DNA from: Phycisphaeraceae bacterium
GTDB taxonomy: Bacteria; Planctomycetota; Phycisphaerae; Phycisphaerales; UBA1924
Assembly (NCBI GenBank): GCA_019636795.1
Contig: JAHBWW010000003.1
Location: 496,001 to 560,000 of the forward strand
DNA: 64,000 bases
Reading direction: 5' to 3'
Both the position numbers and the translations under genes were made by a program. Below the pieces are notes generated by a model, which worked only from the letters and a program-made list of their open reading frames with translations, searched no databases and was not told the DNA's origin. Positions 53,531 through 63,255 of this stretch are shown here, piece after piece; positions within the stretch are counted from its first letter, which is position 1; each line of letters starts with the position of its first letter.

Positions 53531-55447
53531 TCAAGGCTCTCCTGTCGTCGCATCAGTCGCCGAGGCGGGGGCCGCGGGCACCAGCGGCATGGTGCGCGGC
53601 GTGTCTCTCCCCTTGCCGTCGCCGAGCATGTCGATCAGAAACAGGTTCTGCATCGTGCGCGGGTGCGGGTTGAGCCCGCTGACACGCTCAGCATCGAACA
53701 GGTACATCGTCACGTAGTGATAGATCGGCACCATCGGCAGATCGTCCTCCATGATGAGGCGCTCGGCCTGGCTCAGCAGCGCCATCCGCCGGGGCACATC
53801 CAGTTCGAGCGCCGCCGCGTCGAGCAGCGCGTCGTAGGCCGGGCTCGAATACTTGCGGTCGTTGTTGCCGTCGCCCGTGCGGTTGAGTTCGAGAAAGGTC
53901 GTCGGGTCGCCGTAGTCGCCGTACCACCCGGCGCGGCTGGTCATGTAGTTGGCCTTCTTGAGATCGTCGCGGTAGACCTGCAGCTCCTTCTGGGCCATGC
54001 GCGTGCGCACGCCCAGGTGCTCCTGCCAGTTGCGGCTGATGGCCTGGGCGATCAGATCGTGCCCCGAATCCTTGTTGAACAGCAGCTCCACCGTCGGAAA
54101 CTGCGACGGATCAGGCCAGCCCGCCGCCGCCAGCTCGGCCCGAGCGCGCGCCGGATCAAAGTCCAGCCCCGCCGGCGAAACATACCCCGCGATCGAGCTC
54201 GGCGGAATCAGCGTGGCGGCGACCGGCTCGCCCGTCCGCTTGATGTCGCGCACGATCGACTCCTTGTCGATCGCCATCGCAAAGGCCCGGCGCACCCGCG
54301 CATCGGCAAACGGATTGGCCCGCCCGTCGGGCAGCGTGGGCAGGCAGTTGAAGTTGTACCAGTACGTCGCAAACGCGGGGAACGCGTGAATGTTCTTGCG
54401 GGGATCGGCCGGGAGACGCCGATCAATCTCGAACTGGTCAAGCCCCTGGGCCCGCAGCCGCTCGAGCTCATCGGCGTGCTCGCGGTAGAACGCGAGCTTG
54501 GCCTGCCAGATGTCGGCGCGATAGTTCACCGCCACGTCCGACACCCAGTCCACCGTGCCCGTCTCGAAGGCCAGCACCTGCGCGTTGGGCTCGCTGACCT
54601 CGGGCGCGTAGATCGAGTCGATGTCCAGGTTCGCCCGGTCCCAGTAGTGTTCATTGGCGACGAAATACATGTCACGCTTGAAGCGCCAGCGCTCAAGCCG
54701 GAACGGGCCGTTGCCCACCAGCAGCGGCGGCTTGGTCCAGCCCATCTCCAGCCGGATCATTCCGCTGGACGCATCGACCTGCTCGAACTGCGAGACCAGC
54801 GGCGGGTACACCGGAGAGAACGTCGGGAACGCCGCCAGATCAAGAAAGTACGGCGTCGGCTGATACAGCCTCACGACCAGTTCATGCTCGCCCGCCGCCC
54901 GCACCGCCACCATCTCATCAAACCTGGCCACGGTCTGAGCCCACAGATCCATCGCCGCCTGCCGCGTGCGCTCGCGCGCCGGACGCGCGGCATAGGCGTC
55001 CAGCGCCGCCTCGCGCCAGTCGTAGAACTCGCGCGAGCCCTCGATGAGCTGAAAGAGCTTGGTGTAGTCGGCCGCCGTGTCGGGCAGCAGCGCACGCCGC
55101 CAGGCAAACACAAAGTCGCCCGCCACGACCGGCGAGCCGTTGGACCACTTCGCATCATGCCGCAGGAAAAAACGATACTCAAGCCCGTCGGCCGAGACCT
55201 CCCACCGCTCGGCCACGCCGGGCATGATGTCGTAGCCCCAGGTAAAGACATCGTTGCGCACCAGCGGCTCGAACAGAATCCGGCACACACGCATGTCGGG
55301 CACCCAGCTCATCCGCTGCGGATCGAGCGTCGTCACGCCGGTGCCGTTGAGCAGCGTGAAATCGGCCTCGGGCGTCGGCTTGTCCGTGAAGACAATCACC
55401 GCCACCAGCAGCACCATCGCAATCAGTGGAGCCATCAGCTTGGCCAT
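53531..55447 (-). CDS. oppA: Peptide ABC transporter substrate-binding protein (OppA/SBP family 5)
   Basis: 638 aa with an N-terminal membrane-anchoring helix (MAKLMAPLIAMVLLVAVIVFTDK) instead of a lipobox. Family-5 solute-binding motifs: LNGTGVTTLDPQRMSW, WSNGSPVVAGDFVFAWRRALLP and VRRAFAMAIDKESIVRDIK. It would bind oligopeptides outside the cytoplasmic membrane and hand them to OppB. First gene of the pair. Confidence 0.92.
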   Translation of the reverse strand: MAKLMAPLIAMVLLVAVIVFTDKPTPEADFTLLNGTGVTTLDPQRMSWVPDMRVCRILFEPLVRNDVFTWGYDIMPGVAERWEVSADGLEYRFFLRHDAKWSNGSPVVAGDFVFAWRRALLPDTAADYTKLFQLIEGSREFYDWREAALDAYAARPARERTRQAAMDLWAQTVARFDEMVAVRAAGEHELVVRLYQPTPYFLDLAAFPTFSPVYPPLVSQFEQVDASSGMIRLEMGWTKPPLLVGNGPFRLERWRFKRDMYFVANEHYWDRANLDIDSIYAPEVSEPNAQVLAFETGTVDWVSDVAVNYRADIWQAKLAFYREHADELERLRAQGLDQFEIDRRLPADPRKNIHAFPAFATYWYNFNCLPTLPDGRANPFADARVRRAFAMAIDKESIVRDIKRTGEPVAATLIPPSSIAGYVSPAGLDFDPARARAELAAAGWPDPSQFPTVELLFNKDSGHDLIAQAISRNWQEHLGVRTRMAQKELQVYRDDLKKANYMTSRAGWYGDYGDPTTFLELNRTGDGNNDRKYSSPAYDALLDAAALELDVPRRMALLSQAERLIMEDDLPMVPIYHYVTMYLFDAERVSGLNPHPRTMQNLFLIDMLGDGKGRDTPRTMPLVPAAPASATDATTGEP

Positions 55448-55552
55448 GACGGAGCATACGCCCGCGCAAGCCCCAAGCCCGCCGCCACGCCCGCCGCCAC
55501 GCCCGACTCGGGGGCTTTCTTCCTACTGGACTTTCTTCTACTGGATTGTCTT

Positions 55553-56701
55553 CTACTGGACTTTGAAGTGCGACGCCGCATGCCCGAACGGCTGCCGCGT
55601 CAGCACGCCACCTTCGCCCACGATCCGCAGCACCGCAAGCCGAAACTCAGCCATGTTGCCATCGGTCAGTCGCCGCGTGAGCACATCGGGCGTCGCGATG
55701 GTCGACTCGTCGATCCGCTGCTGGGGCGAACGCTCGTTGTGCTGCCCGACCAGCACCCGCAGCACTTCGACCGATCGCTGCGTCAGCCGCTCGAGGTGCC
55801 GCCTTGATGCGCCGTCACGCGGAACATCCTGATACGTGCGCGACACCAGTGCCAGCGTCTGGCCCATCAGGCCCCCGATCGAACGCATCGACGCCTCGTC
55901 AACCTGCGTCAGTCCTACCGCGACAATCCCGCGCACCGCGTCGGCCGCTTCGAGATACATCAGCAGTTCGATCATCGCTTCATCGGCCCCGCGAAAGTTC
56001 GACGCCTGCTGCCGCGACACGCGCGCCGCAACCGCATTGCACATCTCGACCAGCGCCGACCGCTGCGCCGCAGCAATACGCGGGCTGCCCGCCTCGGCCA
56101 GTGTCCGCAAGGCACGAACCTGATACAGCGTCACGTCCGCGTCCGTCTCCTCGGTCAGGCTCCGCCCCAGCGTCCGCGACAGCTGCACCAGCGTCTCGGG
56201 ATACACCGCAGGATTGTCGGTCTTGCGCACTTCCAGAAACAGCACCCGCAACTGGCCCAGCGCCATCAGACGGTCGGCCTTGGAAGGTGTGCTGATCGCA
56301 GACTCGAACAGGATCGCCGATTCTTCTGACGCCACCTTGGCCGCAAGCCGATACCCGGCGAACCGATCCCAGTCCCGCTGCGACGCGATCAGCCTGCGCA
56401 CCTCGGGCATCAGCGCCTCGGAACTCTCGATCCGGAACGCCACCGAAATCGAAGACCCGTCAAACATCTCCAGCAGCCGATCACGCCCGCTGCGCCGCGA
56501 GAGAAGATCCTCGCTCTGGAGCATCGTCTGCCCCGCACGGATGTACTCGCGGATCTGCGCCTTCTGAGCGCTGCTCAGGTCCGCAACTTCCTGAATCCCG
56601 GATGGAAGTGTCGCCGCCTGCCCGCACGCCATCGAAGGCACGCACAGCGCCAGCATCACTCCCGCAAACCAACCCAGTCTTCGAGACAGTGCTCGTCTCA
56701 A
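55553..56701 (-). CDS. Exported hypothetical protein with helical repeats
   Basis: About 382 aa. A TTG at 56701 with GAGGGG eight bases upstream gives a signal peptide (LSRRLGWFAGVMLALCVPSMACGQA). The rest is almost entirely helical (ALGQLRVLFLEVRKT, QVRALRTLAEAGSPRIAAA) with spacing like ARM/HEAT repeats. No known domain. Stands between oppA and the ferredoxin reductase gene. Confidence 0.55.
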   Translation of the reverse strand: MRRALSRRLGWFAGVMLALCVPSMACGQAATLPSGIQEVADLSSAQKAQIREYIRAGQTMLQSEDLLSRRSGRDRLLEMFDGSSISVAFRIESSEALMPEVRRLIASQRDWDRFAGYRLAAKVASEESAILFESAISTPSKADRLMALGQLRVLFLEVRKTDNPAVYPETLVQLSRTLGRSLTEETDADVTLYQVRALRTLAEAGSPRIAAAQRSALVEMCNAVAARVSRQQASNFRGADEAMIELLMYLEAADAVRGIVAVGLTQVDEASMRSIGGLMGQTLALVSRTYQDVPRDGASRRHLERLTQRSVEVLRVLVGQHNERSPQQRIDESTIATPDVLTRRLTDGNMAEFRLAVLRIVGEGGVLTRQPFGHAASHFKVQ

Positions 56702-56842
56702 AACGGCATCCCCTCTATTGGTAGACCCGGCTGGCAAGCCCGGCTCATGCAAACCACTCGATCCTTCAAACAGGTGCGAAACCTACACCAATCCGCACCG
56801 CGCGTCAACTCTAGCCCCTGCCAACCCCTCCGACCCGCAACC

Positions 56843-57886
56843 CTAGTAGACCTCAAGCAGCAATCTGCCCGTGGCTCGCACCGAACGCCCGATCGCCCGG
56901 CGATCCCATTGCGACCAGGGCCCCGCCTCCGGGCTCACCCGCACAAACTGCGACACCACCTCGTCGTCGTAGTGCTCCGCAAGCCCCCGAATCAACCCCA
57001 CCTCCATGCCCGCAATCCCGCACACATACACCAGCGTGCGCTCGCTCCGCAGCATTGGTTCCAGCTGCTCCCGATGCGTCACCAGACGATCCTGCACATA
57101 CCCGCTCCCCGCCCCGTCCGGCCCCGGATCGCGACTGATCGCGGTCAGATAGGTGAAGTTCGGATGCTCCTGAGCCCACCGCTGCAGATCCTCGTCATAG
57201 AGCAGATCCGTCGTGTACGGAACCCCCATCACCAGCACGATCCGGCTGGCCACCCCGGCCGCCAGCAGTTCCTTGATCATCCCGCGGAACGGGGCAATGC
57301 CCGTCCCTGTCGCGAAAAAGACATAATCATGCTGCTCGGGCGCGACCGGAAGCAGAAACCGCTTCCCGCTCGGACCCGTCAACTGAACATCGTCGCCCAC
57401 CGAGAGATCGCAAAGATAGTTGCTCGCGACACCCGTCAGGAGACGGTGCGTCTCCCAATGTTCGTCGAGCGTTCGCTTGACCGTCGTGGCGATGACCTGA
57501 CCCTGCCCGTCTTCGCCAGAGGTCGGGCTGGCAATCGAATACAGCCTCAACTTGTGAGGCTTGCCCCGTTCATCCACACCCGGAGGCACCACACCAAAGG
57601 CCTGCCCGGCGCGGAACGAACCGGCAAGCCTCGTTCCCGAAACATCTATCGCAACATGGCGCACAAACCCTGAAGCTTTGCGACCCCGCGTGCACAGCGT
57701 CGACTCGATCACCCGACCCACCACCGGCTGGGCCGGTGTCACCACGTTCACGAGCACTTCCGGAAGCACCGGCTCGCCAGGAACCCCGTCGCCAGTCTTG
57801 CCCCCCGGTTGGTTGCTCATGGCCGATTGGTCGCTTGTAGTAGATGATGGCCCGGCGTGCGGCTGCATCGTCGCATCAGCCTTCAT
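56843..57886 (-). CDS. Ferredoxin-NADP reductase
   Basis: 347 aa. FAD-binding RLYSIASPTSGE (residues ~114-125) and NADP-binding FATGTGIAPFRGM (~196-208) and VYVCGIAGMEVG match plant/cyanobacterial-type FNR, with the aromatic terminal Tyr that stacks on FAD (ends LLLEVY). It shuttles electrons between ferredoxin and NADP(H). Its start overlaps the end of the coiled-coil lipoprotein gene by eleven bases. Confidence 0.9.
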   Translation of the reverse strand: MKADATMQPHAGPSSTTSDQSAMSNQPGGKTGDGVPGEPVLPEVLVNVVTPAQPVVGRVIESTLCTRGRKASGFVRHVAIDVSGTRLAGSFRAGQAFGVVPPGVDERGKPHKLRLYSIASPTSGEDGQGQVIATTVKRTLDEHWETHRLLTGVASNYLCDLSVGDDVQLTGPSGKRFLLPVAPEQHDYVFFATGTGIAPFRGMIKELLAAGVASRIVLVMGVPYTTDLLYDEDLQRWAQEHPNFTYLTAISRDPGPDGAGSGYVQDRLVTHREQLEPMLRSERTLVYVCGIAGMEVGLIRGLAEHYDDEVVSQFVRVSPEAGPWSQWDRRAIGRSVRATGRLLLEVY

Positions 57887-59297
57887 CTTCGTCGCTCATT
57901 CCTTCGTCTTCGAACGGCTCGTCGATCGGGTCAGACTCCCAATCGGTCGCAGGCGCGGCATTGCGATCCCGGCGGCCGGCGATCTCATTGAGGCGCCCGA
58001 TCACCACATCCAGCTTTTCGCGACTTGCGCCACGCCCGCCCGTAGCGCCAAAGTCATCGGCCGCCGCGCCGTACGCCTCCACCGCAGCCTCCATCGCACG
58101 CCTGACCTCCGAGGCTGCCCGCGATGCCTGCTCGGCGAACCAGTTGGCATCGGGCAAAGGCGGATTCATCATCGCCAGCCCCTGCATGAGCTCCTGCAAC
58201 GCGCCAAACGAACGCGCACGCTTGGCGTGCACATCGCCTAACGCCAGATTCGCTGTACCACGGGCGAACTTCGCATTGACCCGCATGTCGGCCTCGGCCT
58301 GCCGGGCACTCGAGACCGCCGACGCCAGCGCGGCGATCTGTTCTTCATACTGCGCATTGAGCCCGCTACCTTCGCCCCGGCCCGCACGAAAGTCGATCAG
58401 TCCGTTCGCTTTCTCCCGCACCTGCTGGGCAACCGCCGCGGCCTTGGCACGCGCAGCCGATGCTTCGCTCGCAGCATCCTGAGCCGCCTGACGAATCTCA
58501 GCCTGCGAAACCCCGATCAGCGCCTTCTGCTGCACGAACTTCTCGTAGGTCAGCAAGGCTTCGCGGGCTTCGGTCTCGAGTTGATTGGCCCGGGCCGAAA
58601 GGCGACTGACATCGAGCAGCTTCAGGTCCGCAGCGTGAGCGTGCGTCGCGATTGTCGGCGCAAGCTCCGCTGCCTCGCGTGCCGAAAGGGTCGAGGCCCG
58701 CAGTTCCAACTCCGCAGCCTTGTCCCGCTCGGCCTTCGACTGGGATTCGAGTTGCGCGATCTGAGTCCGCAGGTCCGCAAGCTTGCCGTCAATCACCGAC
58801 TTCTCACGCTGCGCACGCTCGATGAATCCTTCGATCTCGCCCTCTTCGCTCACGAGCAAGGCCAGTTCGGGTGCGGGATCGTAACTCTGCGCCGCAGCGG
58901 CCTCGGCCTGGAGAGCCTGCCACGCACGAGCGAGCCCGCGCAGCTCAGTCATCTGCGCAACCGCCTGCTGTTCGAGCGTGTTGACCTTCAGCCCCACCCC
59001 GGCCGCGATGCCAGTCTGCGCACGACTCTTGAGGATCTGCACGCTTGCCTTCTCGGCAGCCGTCCCGTCGGGCGTCCCATCCAACGCCCGCTTCGCAGCC
59101 GTGAAACCCGAAGCAGCCACGCCAGGATCAGAACCCGAGCCGCCGCCAGCCGCGATCCCGCTGATCGATGCCCCAGCCTCCCTCACCGCGACCTTCGCCT
59201 CGGAGCGTCCATCGCACCCCGTCAACACGCAACTCGCCAACCCCGCCGACGCCAGCACCAACTGTAGTTTGCCCTTCATCGAAACCCTTTTCATCAT
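57876..59297 (-). CDS. Coiled-coil lipoprotein
   Basis: 473 aa. Signal peptide and lipobox LTGC (residues ~20-30) then an Ala/Glu/Arg-rich helical body with long coiled-coil stretches (ERDKAAELELRASTLSAREAAEL, IEGFIERAQREKSVIDGKLADLRTQIAQLESQSKAE) and an acidic tail ending EGMSDEDEG. Probably anchored to a membrane on the periplasmic side. AGGAG six bases before the ATG at 59297 sets the start. Function unknown. Confidence 0.6.
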   Translation of the reverse strand: MMKRVSMKGKLQLVLASAGLASCVLTGCDGRSEAKVAVREAGASISGIAAGGGSGSDPGVAASGFTAAKRALDGTPDGTAAEKASVQILKSRAQTGIAAGVGLKVNTLEQQAVAQMTELRGLARAWQALQAEAAAAQSYDPAPELALLVSEEGEIEGFIERAQREKSVIDGKLADLRTQIAQLESQSKAERDKAAELELRASTLSAREAAELAPTIATHAHAADLKLLDVSRLSARANQLETEAREALLTYEKFVQQKALIGVSQAEIRQAAQDAASEASAARAKAAAVAQQVREKANGLIDFRAGRGEGSGLNAQYEEQIAALASAVSSARQAEADMRVNAKFARGTANLALGDVHAKRARSFGALQELMQGLAMMNPPLPDANWFAEQASRAASEVRRAMEAAVEAYGAAADDFGATGGRGASREKLDVVIGRLNEIAGRRDRNAAPATDWESDPIDEPFEDEGMSDEDEG

Positions 59298-59393
59298 GGC
59301 TCCTGTTCCATCGGCTGCAAGGACCATCAGCAGGCGGAGTCCCCCTCCGCAGTGAGCCACAGTTTAGGTCATACACCAACCCGCCGCACGAGA

Positions 59394-60725
59394 CTACCGC
59401 TCGAGCTTCTCGATATCCTCAGCCTCTCCTGTCTTTGGATCTGGTGGGGGCCGAACCTCATAATCAATCGGATACTCGGGTCTCGGGCGGTACATCCCCG
59501 AAATCCACGCCACCGCATCCTCAAATCCCTTGTCCTCGGTCGATCGGAAAACGGAGCTCCACCCGCGACTGCCTCGCGTCCTCGCCGCATCAGGGTGCGG
59601 ATACAGCGAAACATCACGCGGCAGCGCCATCTGCAACAACGGCGAACGCGCCGGCTCTGCGTAGTTGATCAGTGGCGTCCCATCGGCCAGTCTGAACCGA
59701 TCCAGAATCACCATGTTCGTGTACACGGTTTGATCCGAGTTGATCTTCTGGTTATACAGCTGCAAACGCCCCGCCTCGGCTCCGCCATGACACTGTTCGG
59801 TCGAGCACGCGTTCATCAGCCATCGTGCGTGCACGTCGCTCCTGAACCTCTGGATCGCCGGCGGATGATCCCGGATGATCACCTCACGGTAGAGTTCTCG
59901 TGCCTGAAGTTTGAACATCAACTCCAGCACTTCTTCCGGGCGCTTGCGGAACAGTGCATCACGCCCCTCCGATGTGCTCGGGATCAGATGACTGCTCGCG
60001 TGAAGGCGGATCATGCGATCAATCGTTTCCCGTCTGATGATGATGCGCGGCGGCCTCTGCAAATCGACCTCATACACCTTGATGAGATTGATCTCCTCCG
60101 GCTTAAGCAACGGGAATCGCCGCCTCGCATCCACACGCTGCGAAAAACGTTCAGCCCCGCTCGGGCCGCTGAGCGATTCATCACGCTCGTCCATGACCCG
60201 CTGCTTGCTGAGCAGATCCATCTGAATCTTCAGCCAGCTGTGCAACTCGCGCGCCTGACGATGGAACGGATCCCGCGCCAGCACCGCGTCGACCTCACCC
60301 ATCGCCAGTTCGTACTGCTCCCTTGCTCGCAGCCACTCGGCCAGCAGCGTACGCCCGTCAAGGTCCGAGTCCTTGATGAGACGCCGCATGTTCTCATACC
60401 GCTCAATCAGCGGCGGCAGGATGCGGATCGTTCGTACCAGGTTCCCGGAAAATCGAGTTTCAATCCCCTCGATGCGCAGCACCACCTCATCCTCGCTGTG
60501 CGACACCAGCAGGCCAGTCACCTCACGCCCACCTTGCATCAACACCACGCACTCACGCAGCGCCGTCTTCTCGACATGCACTGAAGGTTGGTCCCCATCC
60601 GCTTCCTGTTCTGACTCATTCTGCCAAACTGCCCCAGCAGGCGCACCGGCACCGACCACGCCCGCCGCGATCACTCCCGCGCAGCACCAGATCAGGATTT
60701 GGATTCTTCCGGCACGCTTCAGCAT
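59394..60725 (-). CDS. Exported protein with a CX4CH motif
   Basis: 443 aa with an N-terminal hydrophobic signal helix (LIWCCAGVIAAGVVGAGAP). C307-S-T-E-Q-C312-H313-GG is a CX4CH haem-binding-like motif, less common than CXXCH. Upstream is a long beta/helical region (VEKTALRECVVLMQGGREVTGLLV and an IIRRETIDRMIRLHAS segment). GGCGGG precedes the ATG at 60725. Could be an atypical c-type cytochrome or only a cysteine-histidine cluster; no other heme motif is visible. Confidence 0.5.
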   Translation of the reverse strand: MLKRAGRIQILIWCCAGVIAAGVVGAGAPAGAVWQNESEQEADGDQPSVHVEKTALRECVVLMQGGREVTGLLVSHSEDEVVLRIEGIETRFSGNLVRTIRILPPLIERYENMRRLIKDSDLDGRTLLAEWLRAREQYELAMGEVDAVLARDPFHRQARELHSWLKIQMDLLSKQRVMDERDESLSGPSGAERFSQRVDARRRFPLLKPEEINLIKVYEVDLQRPPRIIIRRETIDRMIRLHASSHLIPSTSEGRDALFRKRPEEVLELMFKLQARELYREVIIRDHPPAIQRFRSDVHARWLMNACSTEQCHGGAEAGRLQLYNQKINSDQTVYTNMVILDRFRLADGTPLINYAEPARSPLLQMALPRDVSLYPHPDAARTRGSRGWSSVFRSTEDKGFEDAVAWISGMYRPRPEYPIDYEVRPPPDPKTGEAEDIEKLER

Positions 60726-60753
60726 CCCGCCATGATACGCGAAAACCTCACGC

Positions 60754-62289
60754 TCAGTCAGGACTCTGGAACGAATGCAACTGCGAGAGTGACAGCACAC
60801 GCTCATCACGCTGTATCCGCACCGCACGATCCAGGGCAAGCACATGCCCCGTAACCGGCTGAATGAACTCGACGCTGCCCTTGTCATTGAGTCTCAGTTC
60901 GATCGGGCCGGGAACATCGCTGCGAAACTCCACAAAGTATCCGGGCAGCCAGACCTTCACCCCAGCACACACGCGCTTGCGGATCGTCAACTGCGCCGCG
61001 ACCAGACCGAGCATCAGACTTGCCAGTTTCTCGCTCGAAGTTCGTACTCGGTCAAGATCCTTCTTCGCTTCGCTCGCGGACAACTCCAGTTCCGCCAGTT
61101 CCTCTGTCTGCTGCGCAGTGAGGGCGTTGAAATGCCGCTTCAGATCCCCCACCTTGCGCTCCGCTTCTGCAAAGACACGCTCCAGTTCAGGGATCAGATC
61201 CAATGTTCGTCGGGCTACCTCTTCCTGTTCCCTCAATGAACCAAGAACAACATGAGTCGAAACCCCCCCATATCCGCCGAGCAACCCAATCTCTGCGTGC
61301 CCAACCACCGAGTACAACCCCCCGCGCACCGATGCCCCGGCCGCAAACATCGGGCCATGCACTTCCAAATTGCAGTTGTTCACCTCGTTCTTGATCGTCA
61401 CCGGGCCATAAATGATCCCGCGCACTCCATCGAGATACTTCGCCTCCAACGATCGTCCGACCTCGATGACACCCTGCTCGCGCCCCGCCATGCCCCCGCG
61501 AAGCGTCAGATGACGACCACATCGAATCGTGGCAGCCTCGACCAGACCCTTGATGCTCAACGATCCTTCAGCATTCACCACGAACTGGTCCTTGACACCC
61601 TCCTCAACAACCACATCACCAGGAAAACGGATATTGCCCGTCGAGAAATCGACCGCTCCACGCACTGTCAGCACCGGCTCAACCCCGATCAGATCATGCT
61701 TGCACACGAGATGCCCGGGACGCCGCGCTTCAACAAATTCTTCATCCCGTACGCGAATGTTCTCGTTAAACTGCATCTGACATTGCAGGCCGCTCTTGGC
61801 TGCGATGGCTTCGCCATAGATGTCTTCGCCATCCACTCCATCCGTCGGATGGATGATGCGCCCTATGCGATCCCCCCTGCGCACGATCACAAACGACGAC
61901 TGCTCGCGAAAATTCACCGCCTCCTCGCTCGATTCCGACACATCCTCTTCAAGCGACACAAAGACACGCCGGCGATGTGCGATCTCGGCAAGCTGCTCCT
62001 GAATTTCAGTCGTGAACTCGAACCGCCCCGCTTCGCCGTTCTTCGGCGCCACTCCGCAAGCCACAAGCGCCTCGTGCCGTTCGTCCGGAGCCTCTCGGCA
62101 CCGATCAACCAGCTGCGCAATCTCCTCTTCATGGATCACACGGCGAAGAATGCCCGCTGCGTCCAACTGACTGATCAGCGTCTGGGCGTCAAGCTGCGCA
62201 GGGTCATAGCCAGGTGTCACCAGCAGCACAGCGCGCACCTTCCCCTCTTCGTGTCGCAGTTTCAGACATTCCGAGAGATCACGACTCAT
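60754..62289 (-). CDS. FapA-like DUF342 protein
   Basis: 511 aa with the DUF342/FapA beta-helix (polymer-sensing, flagellar assembly A-type) core: repeated short strands such as VDFSTGNIRFPGDVVVEEGVKDQFVVNAEGSLSIKGLVEAATI, GPVTIKNEVNNCNLEVHGPMFAAGASV, then a coiled-coil (ELERVFAEAERKVGDLKRHF) and a C-terminal domain. FapA-family proteins occur with chemotaxis and motility genes. It is the fourth gene of a minus-strand run cheA-cheX-cheY-this gene. Confidence 0.75.
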   Translation of the reverse strand: MSRDLSECLKLRHEEGKVRAVLLVTPGYDPAQLDAQTLISQLDAAGILRRVIHEEEIAQLVDRCREAPDERHEALVACGVAPKNGEAGRFEFTTEIQEQLAEIAHRRRVFVSLEEDVSESSEEAVNFREQSSFVIVRRGDRIGRIIHPTDGVDGEDIYGEAIAAKSGLQCQMQFNENIRVRDEEFVEARRPGHLVCKHDLIGVEPVLTVRGAVDFSTGNIRFPGDVVVEEGVKDQFVVNAEGSLSIKGLVEAATIRCGRHLTLRGGMAGREQGVIEVGRSLEAKYLDGVRGIIYGPVTIKNEVNNCNLEVHGPMFAAGASVRGGLYSVVGHAEIGLLGGYGGVSTHVVLGSLREQEEVARRTLDLIPELERVFAEAERKVGDLKRHFNALTAQQTEELAELELSASEAKKDLDRVRTSSEKLASLMLGLVAAQLTIRKRVCAGVKVWLPGYFVEFRSDVPGPIELRLNDKGSVEFIQPVTGHVLALDRAVRIQRDERVLSLSQLHSFQSPD

Positions 62290-62321
62290 CAAACACGCTC
62301 ACGCTTCCGGCGCAAATCCAC

Positions 62322-62693
62322 TCACGCCGCCTTGAACTTCGCCATCGTCTCGTCAATCCGCTGAAGCAGCAAATCCGGAGTGAACGGCTTGACCACGTAG
62401 TTGTTCACGCCCGCCTTGATGGCCTCGATCACGCGGCCACGGTCGGCCTCCGTCGTCACCATGATCACCGGTGTCGTCTTGTTCGAATGCCGAAACGACT
62501 TGACAAACGTCAACCCATCCATAGTCGGCATGTTCCAGTCCACGAGAATCAGGTCCGGATTGAACGCCGCGACCTTGCTCAGTGCGTCCTGCCCGTCGCC
62601 GGCCTCCTCAATCTCCGTCACGCCCAGCTGTTTGAGCACAGCACGCTGGATATTTCGCATCGTCTTCGAGTCATCAATCAACATCACACGCAT
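62322..62693 (-). CDS. cheY: Response regulator, CheY-like
   Basis: 123 aa single receiver domain: MRVMLIDDSKTMRNIQRA (acidic pair), DLILVDWNMPTMDGL (phospho-Asp region), MVTTEADRGRVIEAIKAGVNNYVVKPFTP (Thr and Lys switch residues). The ATG at 62693 has GGGGG upstream. Follows cheX and cheA on the same strand. Confidence 0.93.
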   Translation of the reverse strand: MRVMLIDDSKTMRNIQRAVLKQLGVTEIEEAGDGQDALSKVAAFNPDLILVDWNMPTMDGLTFVKSFRHSNKTTPVIMVTTEADRGRVIEAIKAGVNNYVVKPFTPDLLLQRIDETMAKFKAA

Positions 62694-62734
62694 CACGTAA
62701 ACCCCCACTTCGACCCAAACCGTTCTTCCCTGAA

Positions 62735-63238
62735 CTACGCCCTTGCTCGTGCGCTCGACGATTGCACTTCCTCAACTTCGCTCGCCAGACGAATCGCGAT
62801 CTCGATCGAGAACCCGCCCAAATCTGTCATGCACGGAATCACAACGCAAGGCATCCCCTTCTGCTGCGCGATGAAGTGTCCAGGCCCCACGACCACACTC
62901 GGACACGCGATCGACACCGAGCGCAGCCCCAGATTCGCCTTTGCTCCGCCTGCCACCATGTTGGCCAATTCTCCGATCGCGTCTGCAAACTCCGCCTCAT
63001 CTCGTTCAAGTCGCTCACCACAGAACAGCATCACCACCGCTTCGGCTGTATCGATCGGAAAACTGAGCACGACCGATCCATTGACATCCCCGCTCATCCC
63101 GATCACTCCCGACACGTCGCGCGGGGCAGCGAAGCCATTCTTCAACCGCGGCATGCCGACACTGACCGGAAGCTGCATCATCGTCATGAGCACATTTTGA
63201 ATGCTCAGTATGAACGGCTCTATGAGTTTCAAGTCCAT
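62735..63238 (-). CDS. cheX: CheX-like chemotaxis phosphatase
   Basis: 167 aa. Family motifs: IEPFILSIQNVLMTMM, SGVIGMSGDVNGSVVLSFP, and the phosphatase signature region DEAEFADAIGELANMVAGGAK where E and N reach the acyl-phosphate of CheY-P. It dephosphorylates CheY. AGGAG seven bases before the ATG at 63238. Confidence 0.9.
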   Translation of the reverse strand: MDLKLIEPFILSIQNVLMTMMQLPVSVGMPRLKNGFAAPRDVSGVIGMSGDVNGSVVLSFPIDTAEAVVMLFCGERLERDEAEFADAIGELANMVAGGAKANLGLRSVSIACPSVVVGPGHFIAQQKGMPCVVIPCMTDLGGFSIEIAIRLASEVEEVQSSSARARA

Positions 63239-63255
63239 CATCACACTCCTGTCAT

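Noticed and set aside
52652-55807. Very long plus-strand open frame (1,051 codons)
   Set aside because: It is the mirror of oppA and oppB, whose motifs are clear on the minus strand; the plus frame is Arg/His-rich as expected of an antisense shadow.
59352-60584. Plus-strand frame of 410 codons
   Set aside because: Antisense of the CX4CH protein gene; His/Arg-rich with no motifs.
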